A DNA stretch of 59,370 nt from Bacillus sp. (in: firmicutes). GTDB taxonomy: Bacteria; Bacillota; Bacilli; Bacillales; Bacillaceae. Below, piece by piece: positions 25,836 to 36,075 of this stretch. The notes below the pieces were generated by a model. It searched no databases. It saw nothing but the letters and a program-made list of their open reading frames with translations, and was not told where the DNA came from. Position numbers and translations under genes: made by a program. Where the stretch lies: the NCBI GenBank assembly GCA_031180405.1, contig JAPSLU010000007.1, forward strand, positions 1 to 59,370. Reading direction: 5' to 3'. The stretch's first letter is position 1. Every line of letters begins with the position of its first letter.

Positions 25836-28800
25836 TTAAATTCGCTGAATCATAAATTCAAATTCCATATCTTCATCTGCTTTAAGCAAATATTCATCAT
25901 GAACAGGTGCACCCCAGCTGTCATCACCGCCAACACCCATTTGTCTTCCTGCAACTGTTACAACCGTATAATGTATATTCGGTAGCTCATAATGATGCTT
26001 GGCATTCTCAAGCTCAAACGCTGTATACGGTGTAATCGTACATTCGAATGGATCAGCTGTGTTTGAAAGGTTTATGCCTTTTCCCTTACTGTTTGTTATG
26101 CTCACACGACGTACTCCGGTGCGATTACCTGATTCCTGTGGCATCACATAGCCGGAAACATTGTCAGATACCTTGTTTTTAAAGATTCCTAATCTTGCAC
26201 CCATCGAGCGGTCTGAATAGTTCTCTTCAGGGCCCATCGCATACCATTCAAGTTGATCATAGTCAGCAGGAACCTTAAACGATACGGCAAAAATCGGTAG
26301 TTGAGGAAGTCCTTCCGCACCATGATAAACGGATTTCACGCGGATACTTCCATCTTGATACACGAAATAAGATAGCTTAACTTCAAGTTCAGGATGTATC
26401 GAAAATTTATACGTAAAGGTAACATTTACGAAATCTTTGTCTTCTACGATATCCATACCAATACACTTACGAGCAAGGCTAGCTGCAAACCAGACTCCCG
26501 AATGATAATCTTGGGCATATCCTCTATCATTATCTGTTGTTGCCCTCCAAAACATCGGTGAAGGTGGAACAGCAATCATTTCTTTGCCTTCATAGTTTAA
26601 CGATACAAGGCTTCCTACATGCTTGGAAAACATGATGGTGAAATCTCTGCCATGAACACCAACGTTAACATCACCGTGTGCTACTCTTAAATCCCCATTA
26701 TGTTCTATATTATTTATGGTAGGTTTGTTTACTTTAAACACATGCTGTCCAAAAGCAATCTCATAGCCTGCTTCAGCCCAAGTTTTAATTTCCTTCAATT
26801 TGAAAGCAGCATGAATACAATATTCTCCTGCATCATTTATTAAGTCACTTGGAAGGTCAAATTCAACTCTTCCAGTAGTCTGAGGTGCTACAAGTACATC
26901 AAGCTTGTTTCGATACAATTCCTTTCCTTCCAGGTAAAGGATATATTCGAAATCATAATCTGATAGATCTGAGAATAGATTGTCATTTATTATCGTTACA
27001 CCTAGTCGATCTACATTAAGCTTTATATTTTGGTATAAATACTTCACTTCCTGCATCTTTGGAGATTCTTCTCGATTTGCATAAACGATACCATTTGTAC
27101 AGAATCCATAGTCAGATGGACGATCATCAAAATCTCCGCCATAAGCTAAATATTCCTTCCCAAAGCGATCCTTTTTTACAATGGATTGATCAATATAATC
27201 CCATATGAATCCACCTTGGTACATTGGGTATTTCGCCTCTAAATCTGTATATTTATCCATCCCACCAAGCGAATTCCCCATTGCATGCATATATTCACAA
27301 CTTATATAAGGCTTTTCTGGATTTTCCGTTAAATATTTCTCAATATCTGCCGGCTTCGCATACATACGACTTTCCATATCACTTGTGTCATTATATTCAC
27401 GATTGTGAAAAACACCTTCATAATGGACGAGACGGCTGGAGTCAACTGATTTAAAATATCGTGTAACATTTAGAATCACTTCACCTGCATATGACTCATT
27501 CCCACATGACCAGATAAGGATGGACGGATGGTTCTTGTCTCTCTCAAACATCGAAACAGCGCGGTCCAGCACAATGTTCTGCCATTCCGGCTTATTCCCT
27601 GGAATGTTCCAGGATGGTTCTACCTTACCAAGCTTTTGCCATGAACCATGAGTTTCTAAATTCATCTCATCGATCACATAAATTCCATATTCATCACAAA
27701 GCTGATACCAATAGCTCTGATTCGGATAGTGAGATGTACGCACTGCGTTAATATTATTTCGTTTTAATGTTTTGATATCCCATAGCATATCTTCTTTTGT
27801 AACTGCACGACCCTTATAACAATTAAATTCATGTCGATTCACACCTTTAAAAACGATACGCTTTCCATTAAGACACATAATCTTGTCAATTAGTTCAAAT
27901 CTTCTAAAGCCGACTTTCTGCGGGATCACTTCTACAAGATTATCTGATTCATTGTATAGCTGAATATATAACGTATATAAATATGGATCCTCTGCACTCC
28001 ATAGTTTCGGTTCATCTACAGCCATTGTAAGAGAAGACTGATCACCAGTTAGATTATCTCTCTTCTTTGCTACTAAGTTATTCTGTGCATCATACAATTC
28101 CAGGACTATCGCTGAATGTTTAGGAATATTTGATAGAAATGCAACATCAGCATGAAGGATCCCACTTGTGTATGAATCATCCAGTTCGGCACGAACATGG
28201 GCATCATACACATGGAGTTCAGGTACTGTATAAAGATAAACATCACGGAAAATACCTGAAAAACGCCAGAAATCCTGATCTTCAAGCCAGCTACCCGTAC
28301 TTCTTTGGTATACTTCAACCGCTAGCTTATTTTCCCCTTCCTTTAAATAAGGAGTTAGCTCAAACTCTGCAGGTGTGAAGCTGTCTTCGCTATACCCGAC
28401 GAATTCGCCATTTAACCATACATAAAAAGCAGACTCTACACCTTGAAACGAAATGTAAACAGGTTTGTTTTGCATAGTAGCGGGCGTATGGAAAAACTTT
28501 ACATAACTTCCTACTGGGTTATGGTCTGTTGGTATAGCAGGTGGACGAATCTCATTATGCCCATCCCAAGGGTAAATCGTATTAACATATTGAGGCTTTC
28601 CATACCCCTGTAACTGGATATGTCCCGGTACCTCAATATCACCCCAGCCTTCACATTCAAAATCTTGTCGATAAAAATGCTCCGGTCTGTTTTGCGGATT
28701 GACTGCATAGTTAAATTTCCAGTTTCCGTTCAATTCATATCGCATATTCATAGAAGCACTGCTTCTTGCTTCCTCCATCGATTCATAGTACATGTGATCT

Positions 28801-28895
28801 GAATGAGCAGGAAGTCGATTAACAGCAAACACATTCAAATCAGTAAGCCAACTAATATCTGGTTTTATGCTAGTTTTAGTAGTTGTTGTAGCCAT
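25836..28895 (-). CDS. lacZ: Beta-galactosidase LacZ, glycoside hydrolase family 2
   Basis: Full-length cytoplasmic enzyme of 1019 residues from the ATG at 28895; a TTG seven codons upstream overlaps the RBS AAAGGGAG and is unlikely. Sugar-binding, Ig-like, TIM-barrel and C-terminal small-chain domains are in the E. coli LacZ order. The acid/base Glu is in WSCGNESY (near 463) and the nucleophile in CEYMHAMGN (near 535). It hydrolyses lactose and other beta-galactosides imported by the ABC system encoded just upstream. After the stop there is a short ATTATC microsatellite (25815-25833). Confidence 0.95.
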   Translation of the reverse strand: MATTTTKTSIKPDISWLTDLNVFAVNRLPAHSDHMYYESMEEARSSASMNMRYELNGNWKFNYAVNPQNRPEHFYRQDFECEGWGDIEVPGHIQLQGYGKPQYVNTIYPWDGHNEIRPPAIPTDHNPVGSYVKFFHTPATMQNKPVYISFQGVESAFYVWLNGEFVGYSEDSFTPAEFELTPYLKEGENKLAVEVYQRSTGSWLEDQDFWRFSGIFRDVYLYTVPELHVYDAHVRAELDDSYTSGILHADVAFLSNIPKHSAIVLELYDAQNNLVAKKRDNLTGDQSSLTMAVDEPKLWSAEDPYLYTLYIQLYNESDNLVEVIPQKVGFRRFELIDKIMCLNGKRIVFKGVNRHEFNCYKGRAVTKEDMLWDIKTLKRNNINAVRTSHYPNQSYWYQLCDEYGIYVIDEMNLETHGSWQKLGKVEPSWNIPGNKPEWQNIVLDRAVSMFERDKNHPSILIWSCGNESYAGEVILNVTRYFKSVDSSRLVHYEGVFHNREYNDTSDMESRMYAKPADIEKYLTENPEKPYISCEYMHAMGNSLGGMDKYTDLEAKYPMYQGGFIWDYIDQSIVKKDRFGKEYLAYGGDFDDRPSDYGFCTNGIVYANREESPKMQEVKYLYQNIKLNVDRLGVTIINDNLFSDLSDYDFEYILYLEGKELYRNKLDVLVAPQTTGRVEFDLPSDLINDAGEYCIHAAFKLKEIKTWAEAGYEIAFGQHVFKVNKPTINNIEHNGDLRVAHGDVNVGVHGRDFTIMFSKHVGSLVSLNYEGKEMIAVPPSPMFWRATTDNDRGYAQDYHSGVWFAASLARKCIGMDIVEDKDFVNVTFTYKFSIHPELEVKLSYFVYQDGSIRVKSVYHGAEGLPQLPIFAVSFKVPADYDQLEWYAMGPEENYSDRSMGARLGIFKNKVSDNVSGYVMPQESGNRTGVRRVSITNSKGKGINLSNTADPFECTITPYTAFELENAKHHYELPNIHYTVVTVAGRQMGVGGDDSWGAPVHDEYLLKADEDMEFEFMIQRI

Positions 28896-28930
28896 AAAAG
28901 TCACGCTCCCTTTCAATATCTAGTAACCTG

Positions 28931-29755
28931 TTATTTAACTGAACCCATCATCCCTGCAACAAAGTGCTTTTGCATAATGAAATAAATGATTGCCGCTGGT
29001 AGAGTTGCTATGACGATGGCTGTCATAATAACCCCAAAATCAGGTGTATAACCAGAACCCAGATTAGAAATCAGCAATGGCAATGTCTGATTTTCAGGTG
29101 ATTGCAACACAATCAATGGCCATAAATAATTATTCCAGCTACCCATAAATGTTATAATCGCTGCAGCTGCGTATGTTGTCTTCATTGTTGGAACATAAAT
29201 TCTAAAAAATACACCTAATTCACTTAATCCATCGATACGACCAGCTTCAAGAATATCTTTAGGAAACATCTTTGTACTCTGACGGAAGAAAAAAATGAGA
29301 AATGCTGTTGTAACAGATGGTAAAATTGCAGCCGTTAATGTATCTATCCCCAAGAAAGGCATTGTAAGTGAAATTGTTCCAAACATACGGAATAACGGAA
29401 CCATCAATGCAGCAAAAGGAATCATCATCGATAATAAAAGAATATTAAACACAATATCCTTTGATTTACTTCTATAAATTTCAAAACCATATCCAGCTAG
29501 AGATGCAATTAATAATGATAGTAATGTTGTAACAATCGATATTTTTGCCGAATTCATTAACGCCGGTATTAGATCAACCGTATTTAGTAAACTCTTAAAG
29601 TTTTCTATTAAATGCCCTCCAGGTAATAGTCTTCCCTGTGTTACGTCTACTGATTTGTTTGTTGCGCTTACAATCATCCATAAAAATGGGAATATTGAGA
29701 TAATAGTAGCAATTGTTAAGAAAATATAGCTTAAAGGTCGTTTAAGTTTACCCAT
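28931..29755 (-). CDS. Galactoside ABC transporter permease, MalG type
   Basis: Membrane protein of 274 residues with six hydrophobic segments and an EAA loop EAGRIDGLSELGVF near 170. The ATG at 29755 is preferred: AGGTGAT lies at the right distance, and it overlaps the end of the partner permease gene (ATGGGTAA). It forms the transmembrane pair with the MalF-type protein upstream. No ATPase gene accompanies it. Confidence 0.93.
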   Translation of the reverse strand: MGKLKRPLSYIFLTIATIISIFPFLWMIVSATNKSVDVTQGRLLPGGHLIENFKSLLNTVDLIPALMNSAKISIVTTLLSLLIASLAGYGFEIYRSKSKDIVFNILLLSMMIPFAALMVPLFRMFGTISLTMPFLGIDTLTAAILPSVTTAFLIFFFRQSTKMFPKDILEAGRIDGLSELGVFFRIYVPTMKTTYAAAAIITFMGSWNNYLWPLIVLQSPENQTLPLLISNLGSGYTPDFGVIMTAIVIATLPAAIIYFIMQKHFVAGMMGSVK

Positions 29756-30677
29756 TTTTATCACCTGCCACTTTGAATTGAATAATAGAGAAGATTACGA
29801 TCATAATAACAATTGCATAGGAGACAGTTGCCGCATATCCAAAATCAGGAGTATATTTAAAGGATAAATCATAAATATACTGAGAAATTGTCATCGTTGC
29901 ATTACCTGGTCCGCCTTTTGTAATGTTCATTACTTCATCAAATAACTGTAATGTACCAATTGTTGAGGTAATTGAGGTAAATAGAATGATTGGTTTTAAC
30001 ATCGGGATCGTTATCTTAAAGAATTGCTGGATAGACGATGCACCATCGATTTTTGCAGCTTCATAAATAGATTGATCAATATTTTGTAAGGATGATAAAT
30101 AGAAAATCATATTATATCCTGTCCAACGCCATGTGATCGCAATAACAATCGCTATTTTTGCCCAAAATGGATCTGTAAGCCATTGGATAGGTTCAGCTAT
30201 AATTGATACCTTCATTAGGAACATATTAATAATGCCATCAGTTCCGAATAAATATTTAAAGATAACTGAATAAGCAACAAGAGATGTAACACATGGCAAA
30301 AAGATAGCAGTCCGGAAAAAACCTTTCAGCTTTAGTGTTTTATCATTTAATAATACCGATAAAAATAATGCTAAGAGAATCATGACTGGAACCTGGATGA
30401 TAAGGTAAAATACAGTATTTTTTACTGCTGTAATAAACGTAGGATCCTTAAATAATCGAATATAATTATCAAAACCAATGAAAGTCAGATTAGTTCCTGC
30501 ACCTGATTGAAAAGACAATAGCAAGGCTTGAAACATTGGATAAAAATAAAACAAAATAATCAGCAATGCGGCAACTGCTATAAAAGACCAGCCAATAACA
30601 GCATTTTTAATTCGAAGATTCCTGTTTACCTTTACCGTCGGAACATATTGAGTCTGAGTCGTTTTAGTCGGTATCAA
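29748..30677 (-). CDS. Galactoside ABC transporter permease, MalF type
   Basis: Membrane protein of 309 residues, six hydrophobic segments, EAA loop EAAKIDGASSIQQF near 215. It starts with TTG, with a strong RBS AAGGAGTGA ahead. It lies 99 bases after the binding-protein gene, the gap being filled by a perfect 10-bp hairpin. It lacks the long extra N-terminal part of B. subtilis GanP, so direct orthology with GanP is unlikely. Confidence 0.92.
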   Translation of the reverse strand: MIPTKTTQTQYVPTVKVNRNLRIKNAVIGWSFIAVAALLIILFYFYPMFQALLLSFQSGAGTNLTFIGFDNYIRLFKDPTFITAVKNTVFYLIIQVPVMILLALFLSVLLNDKTLKLKGFFRTAIFLPCVTSLVAYSVIFKYLFGTDGIINMFLMKVSIIAEPIQWLTDPFWAKIAIVIAITWRWTGYNMIFYLSSLQNIDQSIYEAAKIDGASSIQQFFKITIPMLKPIILFTSITSTIGTLQLFDEVMNITKGGPGNATMTISQYIYDLSFKYTPDFGYAATVSYAIVIMIVIFSIIQFKVAGDKNG

Positions 30678-30713
30678 TTGCTTTCACTCCTTAACTTGTC
30701 AAAATAAGAGAAG

Positions 30714-30767
30714 AGCCTTAGGATCCGCCTGAAACCGGCTAGAGGAAGCAGGTGTGTTCCTAAGGCT
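30714..30767 (-). terminator. Intercistronic hairpin after the binding-protein gene
   Basis: AGCCTTAGGA and TCCTAAGGCT form a perfect 10-bp stem with a long loop and no T run. Same position as the hairpin in the first sugar operon (3340-3362). Confidence 0.6.
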
Positions 30768-30776
30768 ATTTATCAT

Positions 30777-32072
30777 TTATTTTAGTTGTGTTTCTGCTTG
30801 TTTCTGTGCATCTTCAAGCACTTGATCAATATCTTTACCGTTAAGGTAATTTTGCATTTCAACAACTAAAATATCCTCGATTGCATATGTGTGTAAACCG
30901 TAGTTAATTTGAGGAATTTCCTCCATCCATTTTGAGAAATCAGTGATAGTAGTCTGACCTCCAAAAAACTCATCTGCCGCTTTGTATGCTTCACCTTCTG
31001 CAGCTGGGATATATGTTCCAATTGCACCAATTTCAGTTACTAAATCCTGGTAAAAGTCAACATTTGAACCAAATGTTTTTGCTAGGAATTCCGCCGCTGC
31101 TTCTTTACCTGGAACATTAAGGACATACCATGAACTTCCACCTAAGTTAGAAGCATTTACAGAGCTGTCCATACCAGGAATTTTCGGGATAGGAGCAACT
31201 GCCCACTTTCCTGATTGAGATGCTTCTGCCTTAATAGATGCAGTAATCCAGTTCCCCGTAGGTACGGAAGCAACTTCTCCACTATTAAATCCTTCTAATA
31301 ATTGATTCCAATCAGATATTGGTCTAGCGATATCTGCTTCAACAAGATTTTTATATACTTCAAAAGATTTCTTTAATGCTTCATTACCAGCTAATTGCGG
31401 TGTAACGCCATCTTCTTCCGTAAACCAGGAACCTGCTGATTGAACCATTACACGAACGATTCCCATGTCGTTAGGGTCAAGAGATAACATGAACTTTCCT
31501 GTTTTTTCTTTTACTGCTTTTCCAATCTCAATATACTTATTCCAGTCAGCATTATTAAGATCTTCTAACGTATATCCTGCTTCTTCTAAATAATCAGTTC
31601 TTACGTACAGACCTGTAACACCTGTGTCGAAAGGCAGACCATAATTTTTGCCATCTATGCTAGTTGGTCCAAGTTTATATGAAGCAAAATCTTCTGCATT
31701 AAAAGAGCCGGTTAACTCGTGAAAAGCATCTGGATATGCTTGAAGAAAGCTTTGTGCACGATAATCTTCAATAAGAACAATATTCGGCAACCCTTTTGTC
31801 GTACCAGAGCTTAAACTTGTGTTTAGCTTTTGCACAACATCCTCTTGTGCATTTTCAATAACTTTAATTTTTAGATCCGGATTTTCAGCTTTATATGCTT
31901 CTGCTGCCATATTCATAGCCTTCACGTTAAAATTTGGATCCCAAGTCCAAACAGTCAGTTCATTTGAATCTGATGAATCACTGGACTCCGATTGTGTTTT
32001 TTCACTAGATCCTGATGAACATGCCGTCAACAACAAGATACTAATTAAAAATAATGCAAATAACTTCTTCAT
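30777..32072 (-). CDS. Galactoside ABC transporter substrate-binding lipoprotein
   Basis: Lipoprotein of 431 residues. Signal peptide with lipobox LLLTAC (Cys near 18) and a Ser-rich linker, then a family 1 solute-binding fold (about 40-430). It is the first structural gene after the two-component regulators and has its own leader with a perfect cre box. It should bind galactosides or galactan oligomers on the cell surface; specificity is inferred from the two beta-galactosidases encoded downstream. Confidence 0.92.
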   Translation of the reverse strand: MKKLFALFLISILLLTACSSGSSEKTQSESSDSSDSNELTVWTWDPNFNVKAMNMAAEAYKAENPDLKIKVIENAQEDVVQKLNTSLSSGTTKGLPNIVLIEDYRAQSFLQAYPDAFHELTGSFNAEDFASYKLGPTSIDGKNYGLPFDTGVTGLYVRTDYLEEAGYTLEDLNNADWNKYIEIGKAVKEKTGKFMLSLDPNDMGIVRVMVQSAGSWFTEEDGVTPQLAGNEALKKSFEVYKNLVEADIARPISDWNQLLEGFNSGEVASVPTGNWITASIKAEASQSGKWAVAPIPKIPGMDSSVNASNLGGSSWYVLNVPGKEAAAEFLAKTFGSNVDFYQDLVTEIGAIGTYIPAAEGEAYKAADEFFGGQTTITDFSKWMEEIPQINYGLHTYAIEDILVVEMQNYLNGKDIDQVLEDAQKQAETQLK

Positions 32073-32103
32073 ACATATACCCCCATATTTATATTTTTTA
32101 ATT

Positions 32104-32117
32104 TGTAAGCGCTATCT
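32104..32117. promoter_or_regulatory. cre box (CcpA site) before the galactoside operon
   Basis: TGTAAGCGCTATCT fits the consensus TGWAARCGYTWNCW at every position. It lies in the leader between the probable promoter and the binding-protein gene, a typical roadblock position for catabolite repression. Confidence 0.75.
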
Positions 32118-32132
32118 TTCTTGCATATCTTT

Positions 32133-32160
32133 ATGTTAGCACCTATAGGGACTTTTCAAA
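32133..32160 (-). promoter_or_regulatory. Possible promoter of the galactoside operon
   Basis: -10 TAACAT (32133-32138) with a weak -35 TTTGAA (32155-32160), 16-base spacing. A poor -35 would suit activation by the YesN-type regulator. Confidence 0.4.
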
Positions 32161-32255
32161 TAGGACGATATTTTTGTAAACTTGTCATATTTTTGTACAA
32201 TGTATACGCTTTCCTTTTGCTAGATTTGTATTATTTTTAGATAATAGGAAAATTT

Positions 32256-34022
32256 TCACCCAACATGAATAGGAATTGTTACTTTAACACTTGTTCCTTC
32301 ACCTCGTTTACTAGAAATCGCCACTCCATACTGGTCACCGTAGATTAATTGGATGCGCTCATGGACATTACGTACACCAATACCTGTAAAATGTTGTTTT
32401 TTCTGTTTTGTTTCTGGCAGATTACTTACAGAAGAAACCTCCATTCCGTCTCCATTGTCCATTACTTCACAAATTAATGTATTACCTTTTTTCCATACCA
32501 TTACATTAATAAAACCCTCCGTCTTAAAATTGAACCCATGGAAAAAAGCATTTTCAATAAATGGCTGCAAAATAAGCTTTGGTATTTGATATTCAACACA
32601 ATCTGGGGCAATAAAGTAATTAACTTTGATCCGGTCACCATACCTTTTTTGATTAATTAAAACATAGTCTTTTAAATTTTCAATTTCCTGTTTAATCGAA
32701 ATCTTTTCGCTAACATTTCCTACCGTATTCTGGAGCAAAGAGATTAACGAATTAATTGTTTCTTCCGCTTCAGCTTTTCCTCCTTGCAGAACCATGAATT
32801 TGATTGAAGCTAATGTATTGTATAAGAAATGCGGATTAATTTGTTGTTGCAGGGCAGCAAGCTCTGCATGACGTTTTTCCTTTTGCGATAAAACAAGCTT
32901 TTCTAAGTATTCATGGAGTTCATCAAGCATAGAGTTGAAGGCATGCCCTATTTGTCTCGTCTCATAAGTACCTGACACTGAAACGTACTGATCGAAATTG
33001 TACTTCGAAGCATTTTCAATTTGTTTTACCAATGTTGATAATGAATTTGTTAATCTTTTTGTGACAAGAAAAACAAGAAGAAGTGCAACTAAAGCGATCC
33101 CAATAGATAGTAATACAATTTGCTTTTTATTGATTAAATCTCCGATTGCAATTTTTTTATCAATCACATTAACGAGATACAAATCCTGTGAAGGAAGATA
33201 TTCCGTAAAGATAATTTTTTCTTTTCCCTTAAATTCACCCATCGAATAATGATTTGATTCATCATTATTTTTCTTGGTGTAGCTAAGAAGCTCATCTGCT
33301 TGTTGCCCAATGAGTTCTGTTTGATTGCTTGAAAGGATAAGTCCCGAGTTGTTTAAAATGAAAACATCATTTCCAGAACTAGTGAAATGATGGTAAAGCT
33401 TTTTAAATTCACTTTCCTTCATAGCAAAATACATGGATCCATACACTTTTCCGGAGATGCGTTCCATTAATGCCTTGGATACGACAATAAATTGAGTATC
33501 TGTTACTTTCAGCTCCTTACGATCATCTAATTGGTAGTTTAGTCTAGTAGGTTTTATACGTGTATTTACAGAGATGGTATCTGTTTTTAATTCTTGATAA
33601 GAAATTGGCCAATACGCCCAGTTGGTAGAATAGCTAAATTCATTTACTCCTGTAACCATCACTTCGATCTCATACGTATCCAGAGGGGATTTGATGCGTT
33701 TCATCTGTTGTTTCATTTCAAAAATTGAATTCAGCTTTTGAGCATTGGTTTGTTCCTCTGTAAGAATTCTCTTTATTGTACCGCTTTGCAATATATTGTT
33801 TGAGGCAATGACAATCGAGTAATGAAATGATTCAAAGCTTTCAGTCAACTGATCCATCACTTTTGCATTGGTAATACTGAACTTTTCAATAAAAAACCTC
33901 TCAGACATTCGAAAGGTCGTAAACGTAATAATGATTGAAACTGAAATAATGGTGATTACGGTTACAAAGAACATGATGCTAAATAATCCGTTATGCTTGA
34001 AATGTTCATGTATAAATTTCAT
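32256..34022 (-). CDS. YesM-type sensor histidine kinase
   Basis: Membrane kinase of 588 residues. TM1 is near 15-35, an extracellular dCache-like sensor follows to about 295, then TM2 near 300-318, HAMP (320-370), a His_kinase domain with the phospho-acceptor His in QQQINPHFLYN (near 394), and HATPase with VMDNGDGM (near 530). It lies 15 bases after the response-regulator gene and just before the galactoside transport operon, so it probably senses extracellular sugar or the loaded binding protein (inference, as for YesMN-type systems). Confidence 0.92.
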   Translation of the reverse strand: MKFIHEHFKHNGLFSIMFFVTVITIISVSIIITFTTFRMSERFFIEKFSITNAKVMDQLTESFESFHYSIVIASNNILQSGTIKRILTEEQTNAQKLNSIFEMKQQMKRIKSPLDTYEIEVMVTGVNEFSYSTNWAYWPISYQELKTDTISVNTRIKPTRLNYQLDDRKELKVTDTQFIVVSKALMERISGKVYGSMYFAMKESEFKKLYHHFTSSGNDVFILNNSGLILSSNQTELIGQQADELLSYTKKNNDESNHYSMGEFKGKEKIIFTEYLPSQDLYLVNVIDKKIAIGDLINKKQIVLLSIGIALVALLLVFLVTKRLTNSLSTLVKQIENASKYNFDQYVSVSGTYETRQIGHAFNSMLDELHEYLEKLVLSQKEKRHAELAALQQQINPHFLYNTLASIKFMVLQGGKAEAEETINSLISLLQNTVGNVSEKISIKQEIENLKDYVLINQKRYGDRIKVNYFIAPDCVEYQIPKLILQPFIENAFFHGFNFKTEGFINVMVWKKGNTLICEVMDNGDGMEVSSVSNLPETKQKKQHFTGIGVRNVHERIQLIYGDQYGVAISSKRGEGTSVKVTIPIHVG

Positions 34023-34037
34023 TATGAATCACATCAC

Positions 34038-35594
34038 TTATTTTAAGGATTTTTTTCTTCTGTATTGACTAGGGGATAATCCCTTTATTTTCTTAAAAAC
34101 TTTACAAAAATAGCTATGGTCTGAATATCCGACGATTCCGCTTATTTCGGATATAGGTAAGTTTTCATTGATTAGTAACTTGGCAGCTTCTTCTATGCGG
34201 ATTTTATTTAAATATTCAATGAATCCCTCACTATGATTAGAAGCAAAATAACTTGATAGATAAGAAGCATTGAAATGGAAATGATTTGCTACCCCAGTAA
34301 GAGTGAGGGGCTCAGCATAATGTTCTTCAATATATTCCAAAATCAGCTTCATATTTGACTTTGAGGCCTTTTTGCCTTTCAAGGAAATAATTTTTTGTGC
34401 TTCAGCTATAAACTGATTTAGCAATTCTACAACATCCCTTGCTGAGCTTGCTTCATCAATCGAATTAAAGTACATAAACTTCTTATTTTCCAGGTCCTTC
34501 ACATCATATTCCATATTACCGAAAAGCACGGTAATCGTAAAAATGATATTTTCAAAGAATGACTTATATTCAAAAACATCTGTCTTATAGCACCCAGATA
34601 ATGTTGTTACATAGTCTTGTAAATACCCGAAAGCTGAATCAAACCGCTCATGTTTGATTTCATTCGTAAACCTATCTAAGTTCAACGAGGAGCATGTAGG
34701 AGCATCATTCGGTATGTCTTCCTGGCTTAACACGTTTTTCTCTGGAAAATAAAATCGATATTGCAGCATTTCCCTGATTTCTTTATTCGTAATAGATCCT
34801 AGTTGAGAAAAGTCTGTGAACCCCTTACTAATAACAAAACCAATCCCACTCTCAGAATGTGCCAAATGATTTGCAAGGCTTATTACATTTGAAAGCTTGT
34901 CTTTATTTAAATTGATCAGAAATATAAGTATACTTTTATCAAGGTTAAAGGGATAATTTATGGAATTTCCCAACTTTTCTTCGACTGCTGTTTCAATCCT
35001 CTTCTTAAAATATCTTAAAAAATCCTCCGTTCCTCCGGAAGGATGATTCTTAAAATCAACTCCCATTAAACAAAAATGATTATGTGGAAATGCCTTCGAA
35101 ATGGCCTCTGAATAATCCTCATCGGTATAACCTGAAATCAACTTGTCTATTATATAACCAACCGAAACTGTCATCTCCGATTTCTTTTCGTTATCCTGAG
35201 GAGAAGGTATTTTACTTGCTGCAGTCCTTAATACCTTTAACAGTCCCTGACCATCAAGCTTTGGCTTTAATATATAGTCTACAGCACCACTTTGGAGGGT
35301 TGACCGTACGTAGTCAAATTCTCCATAACTACTCAAAATGATGATTTGGATATGAGGATATTTCGATTTAACGACTCTTGTCAATTCTTCCCCATCCATG
35401 ATTGGCATGACGATATCAGTAAGTATAATATGTGGATTGTTTAATTCAATGAATTCAAGTGCTTCCTGACCATTGGAGGCTTCCCCGATAACTTGAAAAC
35501 CCTCTTGCTCCCAATTTATATAATGCTTAATGCCTTGTCTTATTAATTTTTCATCATCCACAATTAGTATTTTGAATAAGTCTCCAGATCTCAT
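34038..35594 (-). CDS. YesN-type response regulator with AraC DNA-binding domain
   Basis: Response regulator of 518 residues. The receiver domain covers 7-125 with phospho-acceptor Asp60 in ILTDIVMPIMDG and acidic pair DD at 13-14. A variable linker domain follows, then two HTH units of AraC type at the C-terminus (about 415-515; GVANHFHFNASYLSSYF then ISGIVGYSDHSYFCKVFKK). RBS TAGGAGGGG. It should activate the galactoside operon downstream when phosphorylated by the adjacent kinase. Confidence 0.92.
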   Translation of the reverse strand: MRSGDLFKILIVDDEKLIRQGIKHYINWEQEGFQVIGEASNGQEALEFIELNNPHIILTDIVMPIMDGEELTRVVKSKYPHIQIIILSSYGEFDYVRSTLQSGAVDYILKPKLDGQGLLKVLRTAASKIPSPQDNEKKSEMTVSVGYIIDKLISGYTDEDYSEAISKAFPHNHFCLMGVDFKNHPSGGTEDFLRYFKKRIETAVEEKLGNSINYPFNLDKSILIFLINLNKDKLSNVISLANHLAHSESGIGFVISKGFTDFSQLGSITNKEIREMLQYRFYFPEKNVLSQEDIPNDAPTCSSLNLDRFTNEIKHERFDSAFGYLQDYVTTLSGCYKTDVFEYKSFFENIIFTITVLFGNMEYDVKDLENKKFMYFNSIDEASSARDVVELLNQFIAEAQKIISLKGKKASKSNMKLILEYIEEHYAEPLTLTGVANHFHFNASYLSSYFASNHSEGFIEYLNKIRIEEAAKLLINENLPISEISGIVGYSDHSYFCKVFKKIKGLSPSQYRRKKSLK

Positions 35595-35699
35595 TTTTTC
35601 CCCTCCTATGGTGAAGAACCTAAAAGCTTCAAATTTAATTTAAAGTCATTATACACTTTATAACTACTGATTAGCATTAAGTATTTCCCAGTTTTACAG

Positions 35700-35826
35700 C
35701 GGGCCTTTTGGATAGGTACTTTGTCCAAAGTCTTTACTATTGATAGTAGCTCTTGGGTCTAGGGGAGGGTCTAGGGGACAGGTACTTTGTCCCAAAGTCT
35801 TTACTTTTAATAGTAGCCCTCAAGTG
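35700..35826. repeat. Tandem duplication carrying a short REP-like hairpin
   Basis: Two ~65-base units (35710-35765 and 35775-35826) share GGTACTTTGTCC, AAGTCTTTACT and ATAGTAGC. The second has a perfect hairpin GGGACA/TGTCCC (35775-35793); the first has lost one pair. Confidence 0.65.
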
Positions 35827-36000
35827 TAGATAGTAACATACTGCTCCACAGGTGGAATTTTTCAGCTGAAAAGGGATAAAAATTCAAAGGTTTTTCAGTT
35901 GAGTTAAATGTGAAATCCTATGTATTTCCTTAAAGAGAATTTCCCTTACACCTCTCCCTGCAACTTCTTAAAGGACCACCCTAAAAATTATTTAAAAATT

Positions 36001-36027
36001 GGTACAGTGAACCTGTCCCCATGTACC
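36001..36027 (+). repeat. REP-like element with GGTACA/TGTACC arms
   Basis: Perfect 6-bp arms GGTACA (36001-36006) and TGTACC (36022-36027) around AACCTGTCCCC. The arm bases differ from those of the other copies but are still complementary. Confidence 0.75.
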
Positions 36028-36034
36028 TTCCCCA

Positions 36035-36075
36035 CTAATATCAAGCATATCCCATAGTAAAATGCTTGATATTAG
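36035..36075. repeat. Perfect 14-bp inverted repeat
   Basis: CTAATATCAAGCAT (36035-36048) and ATGCTTGATATTAG (36062-36075) with a 13-base loop. No T run. It lies between a REP-like element and the sigma-like gene; an operator or RNA hairpin is possible. Confidence 0.6.
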
